A stretch of DNA of 64,000 bases. Origin: Pseudomonadota bacterium. GTDB lineage: Bacteria > Pseudomonadota > Alphaproteobacteria > Sphingomonadales > Sphingomonadaceae. The stretch covers positions 124,001-188,000 of the forward strand of contig JAIUPN010000006.1 of the NCBI GenBank assembly GCA_020160755.1. Direction: 5' to 3'. Of this stretch, positions 1 to 7,886 are shown one piece after another. Positions within the stretch are counted from its first letter, which is position 1. Each line of letters opens with the position of its first letter. The notes beneath the pieces were generated by a model, which was not told where the DNA came from, made no database searches, and was given only the letters and a program-made list of their open reading frames with translations. A program made the position numbers and the translations under genes.

Positions 1-1456
1 CACGAATTTTGTCGAACGCTTCAAAGGCTTCCCGATCAATATCGGCCGCCTCTCGCGCCTCGTTCCGGCGAGCGAAGCGCAAAAGACGCGCGATGGCTTG
101 TCCGCCGGGACGATCGACATCGTCGTCGGCACCCACGCCGTGATCGCGAAATCGGTCGAGTTCAAGAATCTCGGCCTCGTCATCGTCGACGAGGAACAGC
201 GTTTCGGCGTCGTCCACAAGGAACGGCTGAAGCAGCTCAAGACCGACGTCCATGTCCTGACACTGACCGCGACCCCGATCCCGCGCACGTTGCAAATGGC
301 GATGTCGGGGCTGCGCGAACTCAGCGTGATCCAGACCCCGCCGGTCGACCGGCTCGCGGTACGCACCTATGTCGCGCCTTGGGATCCCGTGGTGATCCGC
401 GAGGCGTTGCTACGCGAGCATGATCGCGGCGGGCAGAGCTTCTTCGTCACCCCGCGGATCAAGGATCTTCCCGATATCGAGGAATTCCTGCGCACGCGCG
501 TGCCCGAGATCAAATATGTCGTCGCGCACGGCCAGATGGCGCCGGGTGAGGTCGAGGAGCGGATGAGCGCCTTCTACGACCGCAAATATGATGTGCTCGT
601 CTCGACCACCATCGTCGAAAGCGGCCTCGACATTCCGAGCGCGAACACGCTGATCGTCCACCGCGCCGACCGCTTCGGCCTTGCCCAGCTCTATCAGCTC
701 CGCGGGCGGGTCGGGCGCTCGAAGACGCGCGCCTACGCCTATCTGACGACGCTCGAAGGCGGCGCGATTACCGATACCGCCGAAAAACGGCTCAAGCTGC
801 TCGGCGATCTCGATACGCTCGGCGCAGGGTTCCAGCTTGCGAGCCACGACCTCGATATTCGCGGCGCGGGCAACCTCGTGGGCGACGAACAGTCGGGGCA
901 TATCCGCGAGGTCGGCTTCGAACTTTACCAGTCGATGCTCGAAGAGGCGATTTTGGTCGCCAAGGCCGAGGGCGCGGGCAAGCTCCCGCCGCGCGAAGCG
1001 CTGTCGCCCACGATCACCGTCGACGCGCCGATCCTGATCCCCGAGGATTATGTCCCCGACCTGCCGCTGCGCATGGCGCTCTATCGCCGCCTCAACGACG
1101 CACAGGATCGCCCGGCGCTCGACGCCTTCGCGGCCGAGATGATCGACCGCTTCGGCCCGCTGCCGGCCGAGACCGCGAACCTTGTCCAGCTGATGGAAAT
1201 CAAGGCGAACGCGAAGCTCGCGGGCATTGCGAAGCTCGACGTCGGGACCAAGGGCGCGCTCGTCAGCTTCCACGGCGACCAGTTCGCCAACGTCCCCGGC
1301 CTCATCGCCTATGTCGAGCGGCTGAAGGGTCGCGCGCGTATCCGCCCCGACAACAAGCTGTCGATCAGCGGCGACTGGATGAGCACCGGCGCGCGCCTCA
1401 ACGGGGCGCTGCAGCTATCGAAGGGATTGGGCAAGCTGGCGAGGCAGGCCGGCTAG
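1..1456 (+). CDS. mfd: Transcription-repair coupling factor Mfd, C-terminal part (5' truncated by window edge)
   Basis: Mfd is the ATP-dependent translocase that pushes stalled RNA polymerase off DNA lesions and recruits UvrA. The open frame runs in from the window edge (first full codon at base 2), so about 485 C-terminal residues are present and the UvrB-like and polymerase-binding domains lie outside. Visible are the RecG-type helicase motifs in order: GTHAVI, the Walker B box DEEQRFGV, TLTATPIPRTL, the STTIVESGLDIP segment and the motif VI stretch QLRGRVGRS. The regulatory D7 domain follows, beginning near ILIPEDYVPDLPLR. The gene ends with TAG, 78 bases before hrcA on the same strand. 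The assignment is firm; the internal TTG at 98 is not a real start. Confidence 0.97.
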   Translation, partial: TNFVERFKGFPINIGRLSRLVPASEAQKTRDGLSAGTIDIVVGTHAVIAKSVEFKNLGLVIVDEEQRFGVVHKERLKQLKTDVHVLTLTATPIPRTLQMAMSGLRELSVIQTPPVDRLAVRTYVAPWDPVVIREALLREHDRGGQSFFVTPRIKDLPDIEEFLRTRVPEIKYVVAHGQMAPGEVEERMSAFYDRKYDVLVSTTIVESGLDIPSANTLIVHRADRFGLAQLYQLRGRVGRSKTRAYAYLTTLEGGAITDTAEKRLKLLGDLDTLGAGFQLASHDLDIRGAGNLVGDEQSGHIREVGFELYQSMLEEAILVAKAEGAGKLPPREALSPTITVDAPILIPEDYVPDLPLRMALYRRLNDAQDRPALDAFAAEMIDRFGPLPAETANLVQLMEIKANAKLAGIAKLDVGTKGALVSFHGDQFANVPGLIAYVERLKGRARIRPDNKLSISGDWMSTGARLNGALQLSKGLGKLARQAG

Positions 1457-1498
1457 CCGCCGCGTCCAACGCGTCCTGCGCACGGCCGTCCTCCGAGG

Positions 1499-1528
1499 CT
1501 TGCCCCGCCCCCTCCCTGTCCCTAAATC
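1499..1528 (+). promoter_or_regulatory. Possible heat-shock (sigma-32-like) promoter before hrcA
   Basis: CTTGCC at 1499-1504 is followed after 18 bases by TAAATC at 1523-1528, resembling the CTTG -35 and AT-containing -10 of alphaproteobacterial RpoH promoters. A transcript from it would begin almost at the hrcA ATG, giving a nearly leaderless mRNA, and no Shine-Dalgarno is visible before that ATG. No CIRCE inverted repeat is seen in the 78-base gap. The match is weak and inferred by eye. Confidence 0.25.
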
Positions 1529-1534
1529 TCCATT

Positions 1535-2578
1535 ATGACCACCCCGCCGATCACCGAACTCACCACGCGCGCGCGCGACGTGTTCCGGCTGGTCGTCGAT
1601 GCCTATCTCGAGACCGGCCAGCCGGTGGGTTCGCGCACGCTGTCGAAGCTCGCGGCGCTCAACCTGTCGCCCGCGTCGATCCGCAACGTCATGCAGGATC
1701 TTGAGGAATATGGCCTGCTGGCGAGCCCGCACACCAGCGCGGGCCGCCTCCCGACCGAACAGGGCCTCCGCCTCTTCGTCGACGGGATGATGCAGGTTGC
1801 CGAACCCTCGGCCGAAGACCGCGCGCAGATCGAAGCGAGCCTGTCCGACGCCGGGCCGATCGAAAGCGCGCTCGCGCAGGCGACCTCGGCGCTGTCGGGG
1901 CTGTCGGCGTGCGCGGGTCTCGTCCTCGTCCCCAAGCATGAACGCGTGCTCAAACAGCTCGCTTTCGTGCCGCTGTCGGCGAACCAGTCGCTCGTCGTGC
2001 TCGTCGCGGGTGACGGAGCGGTCGAGAATCGCGTCATCGACATTCCGCCGGGGCTCAACCCCTCGGCGCTCGTCGAGGCGGGCAATTATATCTCGGCGAC
2101 GCTCAGCGGGCTGACGCTGACCGAAGCGATGGCGCGCGTGCGGCGTGAGATCGAGGCCGAACGGATCGCGATCGACCGCGCCGCGCAGGATCTGGTCAGT
2201 CGCGGCCTTGCCATCTGGTCGTCGGACGGCGCCGACCGTCCGGTGCTGATCGTACGCGGTCAGGCGAACCTGCTCGACGAGAGCGCGGTCGGCGACCTCG
2301 ACCGCGTGCGGCAATTGCTTGACGAACTCGAAACCAAGCAGGAAATTGCCGGGCTGCTCGACAGCGCGCGCGAGGGGGCCGCGACGCGGATTTTCATCGG
2401 GTCGGAGAATAAATTATTCTCGCTTTCGGGATCGTCCGTGATAGCGGCGCCCTACCGCGGATCGGACGGGCGCGTCGTTGGCGTGGTCGGGGTTATCGGC
2501 CCGACGCGCTTGAACTATGCCCGCATCGTTCCCATGGTGGATTTCACCGCACAATCGCTCTCCAGACTGATACGATAG
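1535..2578 (+). CDS. hrcA: Heat-inducible transcription repressor HrcA
   Basis: HrcA represses groESL and sometimes dnaK operons by binding the CIRCE inverted repeat, and is kept active by GroEL. The 347-residue product has the family layout: an N-terminal winged helix-turn-helix (SRTLSKLAALNLSPASIRNVMQDLEEYGLL, residues about 35-65, split in two by the recognition turn), the conserved SAGRLPTEQGLRLFVDGM segment, then the long GAF-like domain ending with GVVGVIGPTRLNYARIVPMVDF. Its length is typical. It lies four bases before grpE, so the two are almost certainly one operon, a common alphaproteobacterial arrangement that links repressor and co-chaperone production. Confidence 0.96.
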   Translation: MTTPPITELTTRARDVFRLVVDAYLETGQPVGSRTLSKLAALNLSPASIRNVMQDLEEYGLLASPHTSAGRLPTEQGLRLFVDGMMQVAEPSAEDRAQIEASLSDAGPIESALAQATSALSGLSACAGLVLVPKHERVLKQLAFVPLSANQSLVVLVAGDGAVENRVIDIPPGLNPSALVEAGNYISATLSGLTLTEAMARVRREIEAERIAIDRAAQDLVSRGLAIWSSDGADRPVLIVRGQANLLDESAVGDLDRVRQLLDELETKQEIAGLLDSAREGAATRIFIGSENKLFSLSGSSVIAAPYRGSDGRVVGVVGVIGPTRLNYARIVPMVDFTAQSLSRLIR

Positions 2579-2582
2579 GTTT

Positions 2583-3137
2583 ATGACGAACATTGAAAAC
2601 GACACGCCGGTCGACGACGGCGCGAACCCCGAAGTTGAAACCGCCGAAGCGACGAACCCCGCCGACGGCGCGAATGACGAGCTGGCACAGCTTGCAGAAC
2701 AGGTCGCCGCGCTCCAGCAGGAGCTGCTCTATGCGCGCGCCGAGACGCAGAATGTCACGCGCCGCAAGGACAAGGAAATCGCCGACGCGCACGCCTATGC
2801 CGCGACCAAATTCGCGCGCGATATCCTGTCGGTCGCCGACAATCTCGGCCGCGCGCTCGCAGCACTCAGCGACGAACAGCGCGCCGACGAGGGCATCAAG
2901 CCGCTGATCACCGGCCTCGAAGCCACCGAGCGCGAATTGCTCAGCGTCTTCGAACGCAACGGCATCACGCGCATCGCGGCGATCGGCCTGCCGCTCGACC
3001 CGAACCAGCATCAGGCGATGCTCGAAATCCCGAGCGACAAGACGCCGGGCACGATCGTGCAGGAAATGCAGGCGGGCTATATGCTGAAGGACCGCTTGCT
3101 GCGCCCCGCGATGGTGGGGGTAGCCAAGGCGGGCTGA
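2583..3137 (+). CDS. grpE: Nucleotide exchange factor GrpE
   Basis: GrpE releases ADP from DnaK and so drives the Hsp70 folding cycle. The 184-residue protein begins with an acidic, disordered stretch rich in Asp, Glu and Ala. A long coiled coil follows (about residues 35-100, ELAQLAEQVAALQQELLYAR onward, with the typical DNLGRALAAL helix), then the C-terminal beta-wing containing PLDPNQHQAMLEIPS and GYMLKDRLLRPAMVGVAK, a diagnostic GrpE ending. Four bases separate it from hrcA. A strong terminator hairpin begins 20 bases after the stop, so hrcA-grpE is a short closed operon; dnaK and dnaJ are not in the window. Confidence 0.97.
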   Translation: MTNIENDTPVDDGANPEVETAEATNPADGANDELAQLAEQVAALQQELLYARAETQNVTRRKDKEIADAHAYAATKFARDILSVADNLGRALAALSDEQRADEGIKPLITGLEATERELLSVFERNGITRIAAIGLPLDPNQHQAMLEIPSDKTPGTIVQEMQAGYMLKDRLLRPAMVGVAKAG

Positions 3138-3156
3138 CCACCGAAGCGATATCGCA

Positions 3157-3198
3157 GACAAAAAGAAACCCCGGTGAAAGCCGGGGTTTCTTTTTGTC
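3157..3198. terminator. Bidirectional intrinsic terminator between grpE and def
   Basis: Two perfectly complementary 18-base arms (3157-3174 and 3181-3198) flank the six-base loop TGAAAG. The GC-rich core CCCCGG is flanked by A-tracts and T-tracts on both sides, so it can end grpE rightward and def leftward. Confidence 0.93.
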
Positions 3199-3211
3199 GC
3201 TTGTCTGTCGG

Positions 3212-3745
3212 TCAGGCCGCCTTGCGGAGCTTCGCGAGCTTCTTCAGCACCATTTCGCGCTTCAGCCGCGACAGATGGTCGATGAAGAGAATGCCTTCGA
3301 GATGGTCGTGCTCGTGCTGGATGCACGTCGCCATCAGGCCGGTCATGCGTTCCTGATGATGCTTGCCGTCCTCGTCCTGCCAGTCAACGGTGACCTCGGC
3401 GGGGCGCGTGACATCGGCATACTGCTCGGGGACCGACAGGCAGCCCTCCTGATAGACGCTATGCTCCTCGCTCTCGTCCGAAAAGACGGGATTGATGAAG
3501 ACGCGCGGCTCGCGGATCACCTTCTTGCCCTCTTCGTCGTCGGGATCGGGTTCCTGCAGGTCGATGACGAGGATGCGCTTCGGCACGCCGACCTGGATCG
3601 CCGCCAGCCCGATGCCGGGAGCGTCGTACATCGTCTCGAACATGTCGGCGACCAGCGTCTTCAGCTCGGCGTCGAACTTTTCGACGGGCTTCGAAATGAC
3701 GCGCAGCCGGGGGTCCGGGGTCTCTATGATAGGGAGTAAGGCCAT
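3212..3745 (-). CDS. def: Peptide deformylase
   Basis: This metalloenzyme removes the N-terminal formyl group from nascent proteins. All three signature motifs are present: GIGLAAIQVG (motif 1), EGCLSVP with the metal-binding Cys (motif 2) and QHEHDHLEG, the HExxH-type site (motif 3). The product is 177 residues starting MALLPIIETPDPRL at 3745. A longer reading to 3862 is open but adds 39 unconserved residues overlapping the recR stop, so the shorter start is chosen. It is downstream of recR on the same strand with a 31-base gap. The formyltransferase fmt, whose product it acts on, is divergent just beyond recR. Confidence 0.96.
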   Translation of the reverse strand: MALLPIIETPDPRLRVISKPVEKFDAELKTLVADMFETMYDAPGIGLAAIQVGVPKRILVIDLQEPDPDDEEGKKVIREPRVFINPVFSDESEEHSVYQEGCLSVPEQYADVTRPAEVTVDWQDEDGKHHQERMTGLMATCIQHEHDHLEGILFIDHLSRLKREMVLKKLAKLRKAA

Positions 3746-3776
3746 GGCGTGCAGGTATGAACTCGAATGCCCGACG

Positions 3777-4373
3777 TCAACCCACCGGACGCCTTGCCCG
3801 CAGCGCCTGCGCCAGCGTCCCCTCGTCGAGATAGTCAAGCTCACCGCCGACAGGCAAGCCATGCGCGAGCTGGGTCAGCCGCACGGGATAACCCTCGAGC
3901 CGCTCGGCCAGATAATGCGCCGTCGTCTGCCCTTCCAGCGTCGCGTTCATTGCCAGCACGACCTCGTCGATGCCGCCTGCGGCGACACGCGCGACGAGCG
4001 CGTCGATGCTGAGATCCTGCGGGCGAATGCCTTCCAGTGCCGAGAGCCGCCCGCCGAGGACATGATATTTGCCGGGGAAGAGCCGCGACTTGTCCAGCGC
4101 CCAGAGGTCGGAGACTTCCTCGACGACGCACAAGGATCGCGCGTCGCGGCGCGGGTCGGCGCAGATCGCGCATGGGTCCTGCGTGTCGACATTGCCGCAA
4201 ATCCCGCAGGTAACGAGCCGTTCGGACACGGTCTGGAGCGCCGCGAGCAGCGGCACAAACGCGCTTTCGCGCTTCTTCATCAGGTGCAGCACCGCGCGCC
4301 GCGCCGAACGCGGGCCGAGGCCCGGCAGGCGGGCGAGTTGCTGGACGAGCGCTTCAATCTCTTGCGATGCCAT
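3777..4373 (-). CDS. recR: Recombination mediator protein RecR
   Basis: RecR works with RecF and RecO to load RecA on single-stranded gaps. The 198-residue protein shows an N-terminal helix-hairpin-helix ([13 protein letters not shown]), a four-cysteine zinc finger ([16 protein letters not shown]) and the Toprim domain starting [16 protein letters not shown]. The C-terminal [14 protein letters not shown] motif appears as [21 protein letters not shown]. The start MASQEIE at 4373 fits family length; a 12-codon upstream extension is open but unlikely. It is divergent from fmt with only 29 bases between the start codons. Confidence 0.96.
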   Translation of the reverse strand: MASQEIEALVQQLARLPGLGPRSARRAVLHLMKKRESAFVPLLAALQTVSERLVTCGICGNVDTQDPCAICADPRRDARSLCVVEEVSDLWALDKSRLFPGKYHVLGGRLSALEGIRPQDLSIDALVARVAAGGIDEVVLAMNATLEGQTTAHYLAERLEGYPVRLTQLAHGLPVGGELDYLDEGTLAQALRARRPVG

Positions 4374-4402
4374 GACGGATGGTCTTAAGCGGCGCGCGAG
4401 AA

Positions 4403-5329
4403 ATGACAATGCGCATCGCCTTTATGGGAACGCCGCCCTTTGCGGTGCCGACGCTCGCCGCGCTCCACGCGGCGGGCCACGAGATCGTGGCCGTCTATAC
4501 GCAGCCGCCGCGCCCGGCGCAGCGCGGCAAGAAATTGCAGAAGAGCCCGGTGCAGGTCTGGGCCGAGGAACATGGCCTGCCGGTCCGCACGCCGAAGAGC
4601 CTGAAGAATGAGGAGGCGCAGGCAGAGTTCGCCGCGCTCGACCTCGATGTCGCGGTGGTCGCGGCCTACGGCCTGATCCTGCCGCAGGCGGTGCTCGACG
4701 CCCCGCGCGAGGGCTGCCTCAACGTCCATGGCTCGATCCTGCCGCGCTGGCGCGGCGCCGCCCCGGTGCAGCGCGCGATCCTCGCGGGCGATACCGAAAC
4801 GGGCGTGACGATCATGCAGATGGATATCGGCCTCGACACCGGCGCGATGCGGCTGATCGAAACGACGCCGGCGACGCGCAAAAGCGCGGGAATCCTGACC
4901 CATGAACTCGCCGAAATGGGCGCGCTGATGATGCGGCGCGTGCTGAGCGATCTCCACGCCTTCCCGCCGACGCCGCAGCCCGACGAAGGCGTCACTTACG
5001 CCGCCAAGATCGACAAGAGCGAGGCCCGGCTCGATTTCCTGACCAGCGCGGTGCAGGTCGAGCGGCAGGTCCGCGCGTTCAACCCGGTGCCGGGTGCGTT
5101 CTTCGAACTCGAAGGCGAGCGCTACAAGATCCTCGCCGCCGACGTCGTCCATCCGTCGGACACGGTCGCGGGCGCAGCACCGGGCATGACCCTCGACGAG
5201 TGCCTGACCATCGCCTGCAACCCCGGTGCGATCCGCGCAACGCGCGTCCAGCGGGCCGGGAAGCCGCCGATGGACGCTGCCGAGCTGCTGCGCGGGCGCG
5301 CGATCCCGGCGGGCACGCGGCTCGCATGA
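4403..5329 (+). CDS. fmt: Methionyl-tRNA formyltransferase
   Basis: Fmt formylates initiator Met-tRNA using 10-formyl-tetrahydrofolate. The 308-residue protein has the Rossmann start [15 protein letters not shown], the catalytic segment [20 protein letters not shown] (Asn and His of the active site) and the downstream [14 protein letters not shown]. The C-terminal OB-like tRNA-binding domain follows from about residue 205. ATGs at 4403 and 4409 are in frame and either could serve. The stop overlaps the truA start (ATGA at 5326-5329), implying translational coupling. Together with def the window holds both ends of the formyl-methionine cycle. Confidence 0.96.
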   Translation: MTMRIAFMGTPPFAVPTLAALHAAGHEIVAVYTQPPRPAQRGKKLQKSPVQVWAEEHGLPVRTPKSLKNEEAQAEFAALDLDVAVVAAYGLILPQAVLDAPREGCLNVHGSILPRWRGAAPVQRAILAGDTETGVTIMQMDIGLDTGAMRLIETTPATRKSAGILTHELAEMGALMMRRVLSDLHAFPPTPQPDEGVTYAAKIDKSEARLDFLTSAVQVERQVRAFNPVPGAFFELEGERYKILAADVVHPSDTVAGAAPGMTLDECLTIACNPGAIRATRVQRAGKPPMDAAELLRGRAIPAGTRLA

Positions 5330-6066
5330 CCCGCTTCGCGCTCACCATCGAATATGACGGCCGCCCGTTCATGGGCTGGCAGCGGCAGGCGCACGGCCCC
5401 AGCGTGCAGCAAGCGATCGAGGAAGCGATCCACCGCTTCACCGCCGAAGAGGTACAAGTGTTCAGCGCGGGACGCACCGACGCCGGGGTCCACGCCATCG
5501 CGATGCGCGCGCATGTCGACATCGAAAAGCCGCTCACCCCGTTCAAGTTGACCGAGGCGCTCAATGCACAACTCCGCCCCGCGCCGGTCGCTGTGGTGGC
5601 GTGCGAGATCGTCCCCGACGACTGGCATGCGCGCTTCGCCTGCATCGGCCGGTCGTACGAGTATCGCATCGTCAACCGCCGCGCGCCGCTGACGTGGGAC
5701 AAGGGCCTGTCCTGGCAGGTCGCCCGCCCGCTCGATGCCGATGCGATGCACACGGCGGCGCAGCAGCTGATCGGCCTCCACGATTTCACGACCTTCCGCT
5801 CGGCGCATTGCCAGTCGCAAAGCCCGGTCAAGACGCTCGATAAATTGTCGGTCAGTCGCCACGGCGAGGAGTTGATCGTCGAAGCGGCAGCGCGCAGCTT
5901 CCTCCACCATCAGGTGCGCTCGATGGTCGGCTGTCTTGCGCTGGTGGGTTATGGGAAATGGTCGGGGCGCGATCTGAAAGCAGCGCTCGACGCCGCTGAT
6001 CGCAACGCATTGGGACTGAATGCACCGCCCGACGGGCTCTATTTCGTGAGCGCGACCTATCCGTAG
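5326..6066 (+). CDS. truA: tRNA pseudouridine(38-40) synthase TruA
   Basis: TruA converts uridines 38-40 of tRNA anticodon stems to pseudouridine. The 246-residue product starts [21 protein letters not shown], split here by the family's YDG motif, and carries the catalytic aspartate in [10 protein letters not shown] (about residue 52). Conserved C-terminal parts include [12 protein letters not shown] and [11 protein letters not shown]. The ATG overlaps the fmt stop by four bases, so it is the second gene of a two-gene operon. A longer in-frame reading from 5200 lies inside fmt and is rejected. Confidence 0.96.
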   Translation: MTRFALTIEYDGRPFMGWQRQAHGPSVQQAIEEAIHRFTAEEVQVFSAGRTDAGVHAIAMRAHVDIEKPLTPFKLTEALNAQLRPAPVAVVACEIVPDDWHARFACIGRSYEYRIVNRRAPLTWDKGLSWQVARPLDADAMHTAAQQLIGLHDFTTFRSAHCQSQSPVKTLDKLSVSRHGEELIVEAAARSFLHHQVRSMVGCLALVGYGKWSGRDLKAALDAADRNALGLNAPPDGLYFVSATYP

Positions 6067-6079
6067 GATATCCTGCTTC

Positions 6080-6145
6080 TCGTCACCCCGGACCTGATCC
6101 GGGGTCCACGACTTCAGCGGATGCCGGATCAAGCCGGCATGACGA
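6080..6145. repeat. REP-like palindromic element
   Basis: Two hairpins sit side by side inside an outer pair. The first has arms CCCCGGA (6086-6092) and TCCGGGG (6098-6104). The second has ATGCCGG (6121-6127) and CCGGCAT (6134-6140). TCGTCA (6080-6085) and TGACGA (6140-6145) close them. Such paired hairpins are typical of dispersed extragenic repeats in sphingomonads. Only one copy is in this window. Confidence 0.6.
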
Positions 6146-6159
6146 AGGTGCAGAATCGA

Positions 6160-6187
6160 AAAGGGCGGCCCTACCAGACCGCCCTTT
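6160..6187. terminator. Bidirectional intrinsic terminator between truA and carD
   Basis: Perfect nine-base arms AAAGGGCGG (6160-6168) and CCGCCCTTT (6179-6187) enclose a ten-base loop, with A-rich and T-rich flanks. It lies between the convergent truA and carD genes. Confidence 0.85.
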
Positions 6188-6208
6188 CCTTCATCGCAGT
6201 GGACGCGA

Positions 6209-6736
6209 TTACACCTTTTCGGCGTAGTAAAGCGGCGCATGCTCGTTGAGGATCTGGAGGATCTTCGCCTGCGCGGTCTTTTCGTCGCTTTCTTCCATCG
6301 CGCCGAGTTCGCGCGCGAGGCGGCTCGACGCCGCTTCGAAGATCTGGCGCTCCGAATAGCTCTGCTCGGGCTGATCGTCGGCGCGGAACAGGTCGCGGGT
6401 CACTTCGGCGATCGACACGAGATCGCCCGAGTTGATCTTCGCTTCATATTCCTGCGCGCGGCGCGACCACATGGTGCGCTTCACCTTCGGCTTGGTGGTC
6501 AGGACCTGCAGCGCTTCCTTCAGCGTCTTGTCCGACGACAGCTTGCGCATGCCCACGCCTTCGGCCTTGTTCGTCGGCACGCGAAGCGTCATTTTTTCCT
6601 TTTCGAAGCGCAGGACATACAGTTCGAGCTGCATCCCGGCGATCTCCGACCGCTGCAACTCGATGACGCGCCCCACGCCATGTTTGGGATAAACGACATA
6701 ATCACCGACTTCGAACAAGAGCGTGTTCACGGACAT
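6209..6736 (-). CDS. CarD/CdnL family transcription factor
   Basis: CarD/CdnL proteins bind the beta subunit of RNA polymerase and stabilise open promoter complexes, particularly at rRNA promoters. The 175-residue product has the Tudor-like RNA-polymerase-interacting domain at the N-terminus (FEVGDYVVYPKHGVGRVIEL), then a helical DNA-binding domain with the family patterns VPTNKAEGVGMRKL and MWSRRAQEYEAKINSGDL. The start MSVNTLLFEVGD at 6736 matches alphaproteobacterial homologues; a 29-codon extension to 6823 is open but unlike the family. It is monocistronic, with a terminator beyond its stop and a long upstream leader region. Confidence 0.93.
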   Translation of the reverse strand: MSVNTLLFEVGDYVVYPKHGVGRVIELQRSEIAGMQLELYVLRFEKEKMTLRVPTNKAEGVGMRKLSSDKTLKEALQVLTTKPKVKRTMWSRRAQEYEAKINSGDLVSIAEVTRDLFRADDQPEQSYSERQIFEAASSRLARELGAMEESDEKTAQAKILQILNEHAPLYYAEKV

Positions 6737-7050
6737 GCAAATTCCTTTTCTTGTGCCTTGACCCCGATCTGAAAGTGCGACAACACCGGCGCATCCCGCC
6801 CTCTCGCGGAGGGGGATTTGCATTCGGGCGGCGCTAGCCAGTCAGAGTGGCAAGGGATATGGCTCCATCGGAACGCCGGAAAGCGCCCCAGCCCAGTGAC
6901 GGGAAGAGGCAGAGTGTCGGCGCGTTGATATTTATTATAACAGATTCGCAATAAAATTGCCACCCCTGCGCGGAAATCCGCGGCCGGGCGCCTTGACGCG
7001 TTCCAAACGACGTTTCACGCTGGGACAAAAGCACAGATGGGGATGACGAT
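6737..7050. other. Gene-free spacer between carD and an SDR gene; holds a possible carD promoter
   Basis: This 314-base divergent spacer contains an AT-rich island at about 6926-6958 in otherwise GC-rich DNA. On the minus strand a perfect TATAAT lies at 6939-6934, with a poor -35 (TGGCAA, 17-base spacer). If used, carD would have an untranslated leader of roughly 190 bases. For the rightward gene, TTGACG near 6993 is the only -35-like hexamer noticed. No RNA gene or convincing ORF was found. Confidence 0.4.
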
Positions 7051-7866
7051 ATGAAGGATCAAGTCTGGTGGATTACCGGGGCTTCGTCGGGAATCGGCGC
7101 GGCGCTGGCGCGGGCGCTGGCGGCGCGCGGGGCAAAACTGATCCTGTCGGGGCGCAATGTCGAGGCGCTCGAAGCGGTCGCCGCCGACTGCCCGACCGAA
7201 ACGCTCGTCCTGCCGTTCGAGGCGACCGATTATGACGCTCTTCCCGTCATCGCCGGCCAGGCGTGGAGCTGGCGAGGCCGCATCGACGGGCTCGTCAACA
7301 ACGCCGGCATTTCGCAGCGCAGCCTTGCGATCGAAACGGGTTTCGCGGTCTATCAGCAGATCATCGCGGTCGACCTGCTCGCACCGATCGCGCTGACGCA
7401 GCAAATCCTGCCGCGCATGGTGGGCGCGGGCGGCGGCCAGGTCATCGCCATATCGAGTGTCGCGGGCATCGCCGGGGTGCCGCTACGCAGCGCCTATTCG
7501 GCGGCGAAGCACGGCGTCATCGGCTATCACGACGCGGTGCGGGCGGAGAATGAGCATCTGGGGCTGAAAGTACTCGTCGTCGCGCCCGGATCGGTGCGCA
7601 CCAATGTCAGCCGCAACGCGCTCAACGCCGACGGCAGCGTGCGCGGGGAAAGCGACGCTGCGATCGACAATGGCCTGTCGCCCGACGACGCGGCGGCGCA
7701 GATGCTCGCCGCGGTCGATGCCGGGACGCGCGAACTCGTGGTTGCCGAGGGCGCCGAAGCGGCGATCGCCGCGCTACGCCGCAACGACCCCGACGCCCTG
7801 TTCGACCGGATGAGCGCGATGGTGCAGGCAGGCTATGCGCAGCAGATGAAGGCGTCGGCGGCATAA
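7051..7866 (+). CDS. Short-chain dehydrogenase/reductase
   Basis: This 271-residue classical SDR has all the core motifs. The cofactor-binding TGASSGIG is at about residues 10-17, NNAG is near residue 90, and the catalytic Ser of ISSVAG precedes YSAAKHG with Tyr and Lys. After the nucleotide-binding motif the LSGRN segment suggests NADP(H) preference. The C-terminal part resembles the DHRS7/RetSat-like subgroup with the VVAPGSVRTNVSRNAL loop. The substrate cannot be told from sequence. It is monocistronic, with a GGGGATG ribosome-binding stretch before the ATG, and converges on the S9 peptidase with a 20-base gap. Confidence 0.9.
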   Translation: MKDQVWWITGASSGIGAALARALAARGAKLILSGRNVEALEAVAADCPTETLVLPFEATDYDALPVIAGQAWSWRGRIDGLVNNAGISQRSLAIETGFAVYQQIIAVDLLAPIALTQQILPRMVGAGGGQVIAISSVAGIAGVPLRSAYSAAKHGVIGYHDAVRAENEHLGLKVLVVAPGSVRTNVSRNALNADGSVRGESDAAIDNGLSPDDAAAQMLAAVDAGTRELVVAEGAEAAIAALRRNDPDALFDRMSAMVQAGYAQQMKASAA

Positions 7867-7886
7867 CCTGACCCCGTCGGTCTGCG

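Noticed and set aside
1457..1534. CIRCE operator expected near hrcA
   Set aside because: No TTAGCACTC-N9-GAGTGCTAA-like dyad is present in the gap; its target operons are probably elsewhere.
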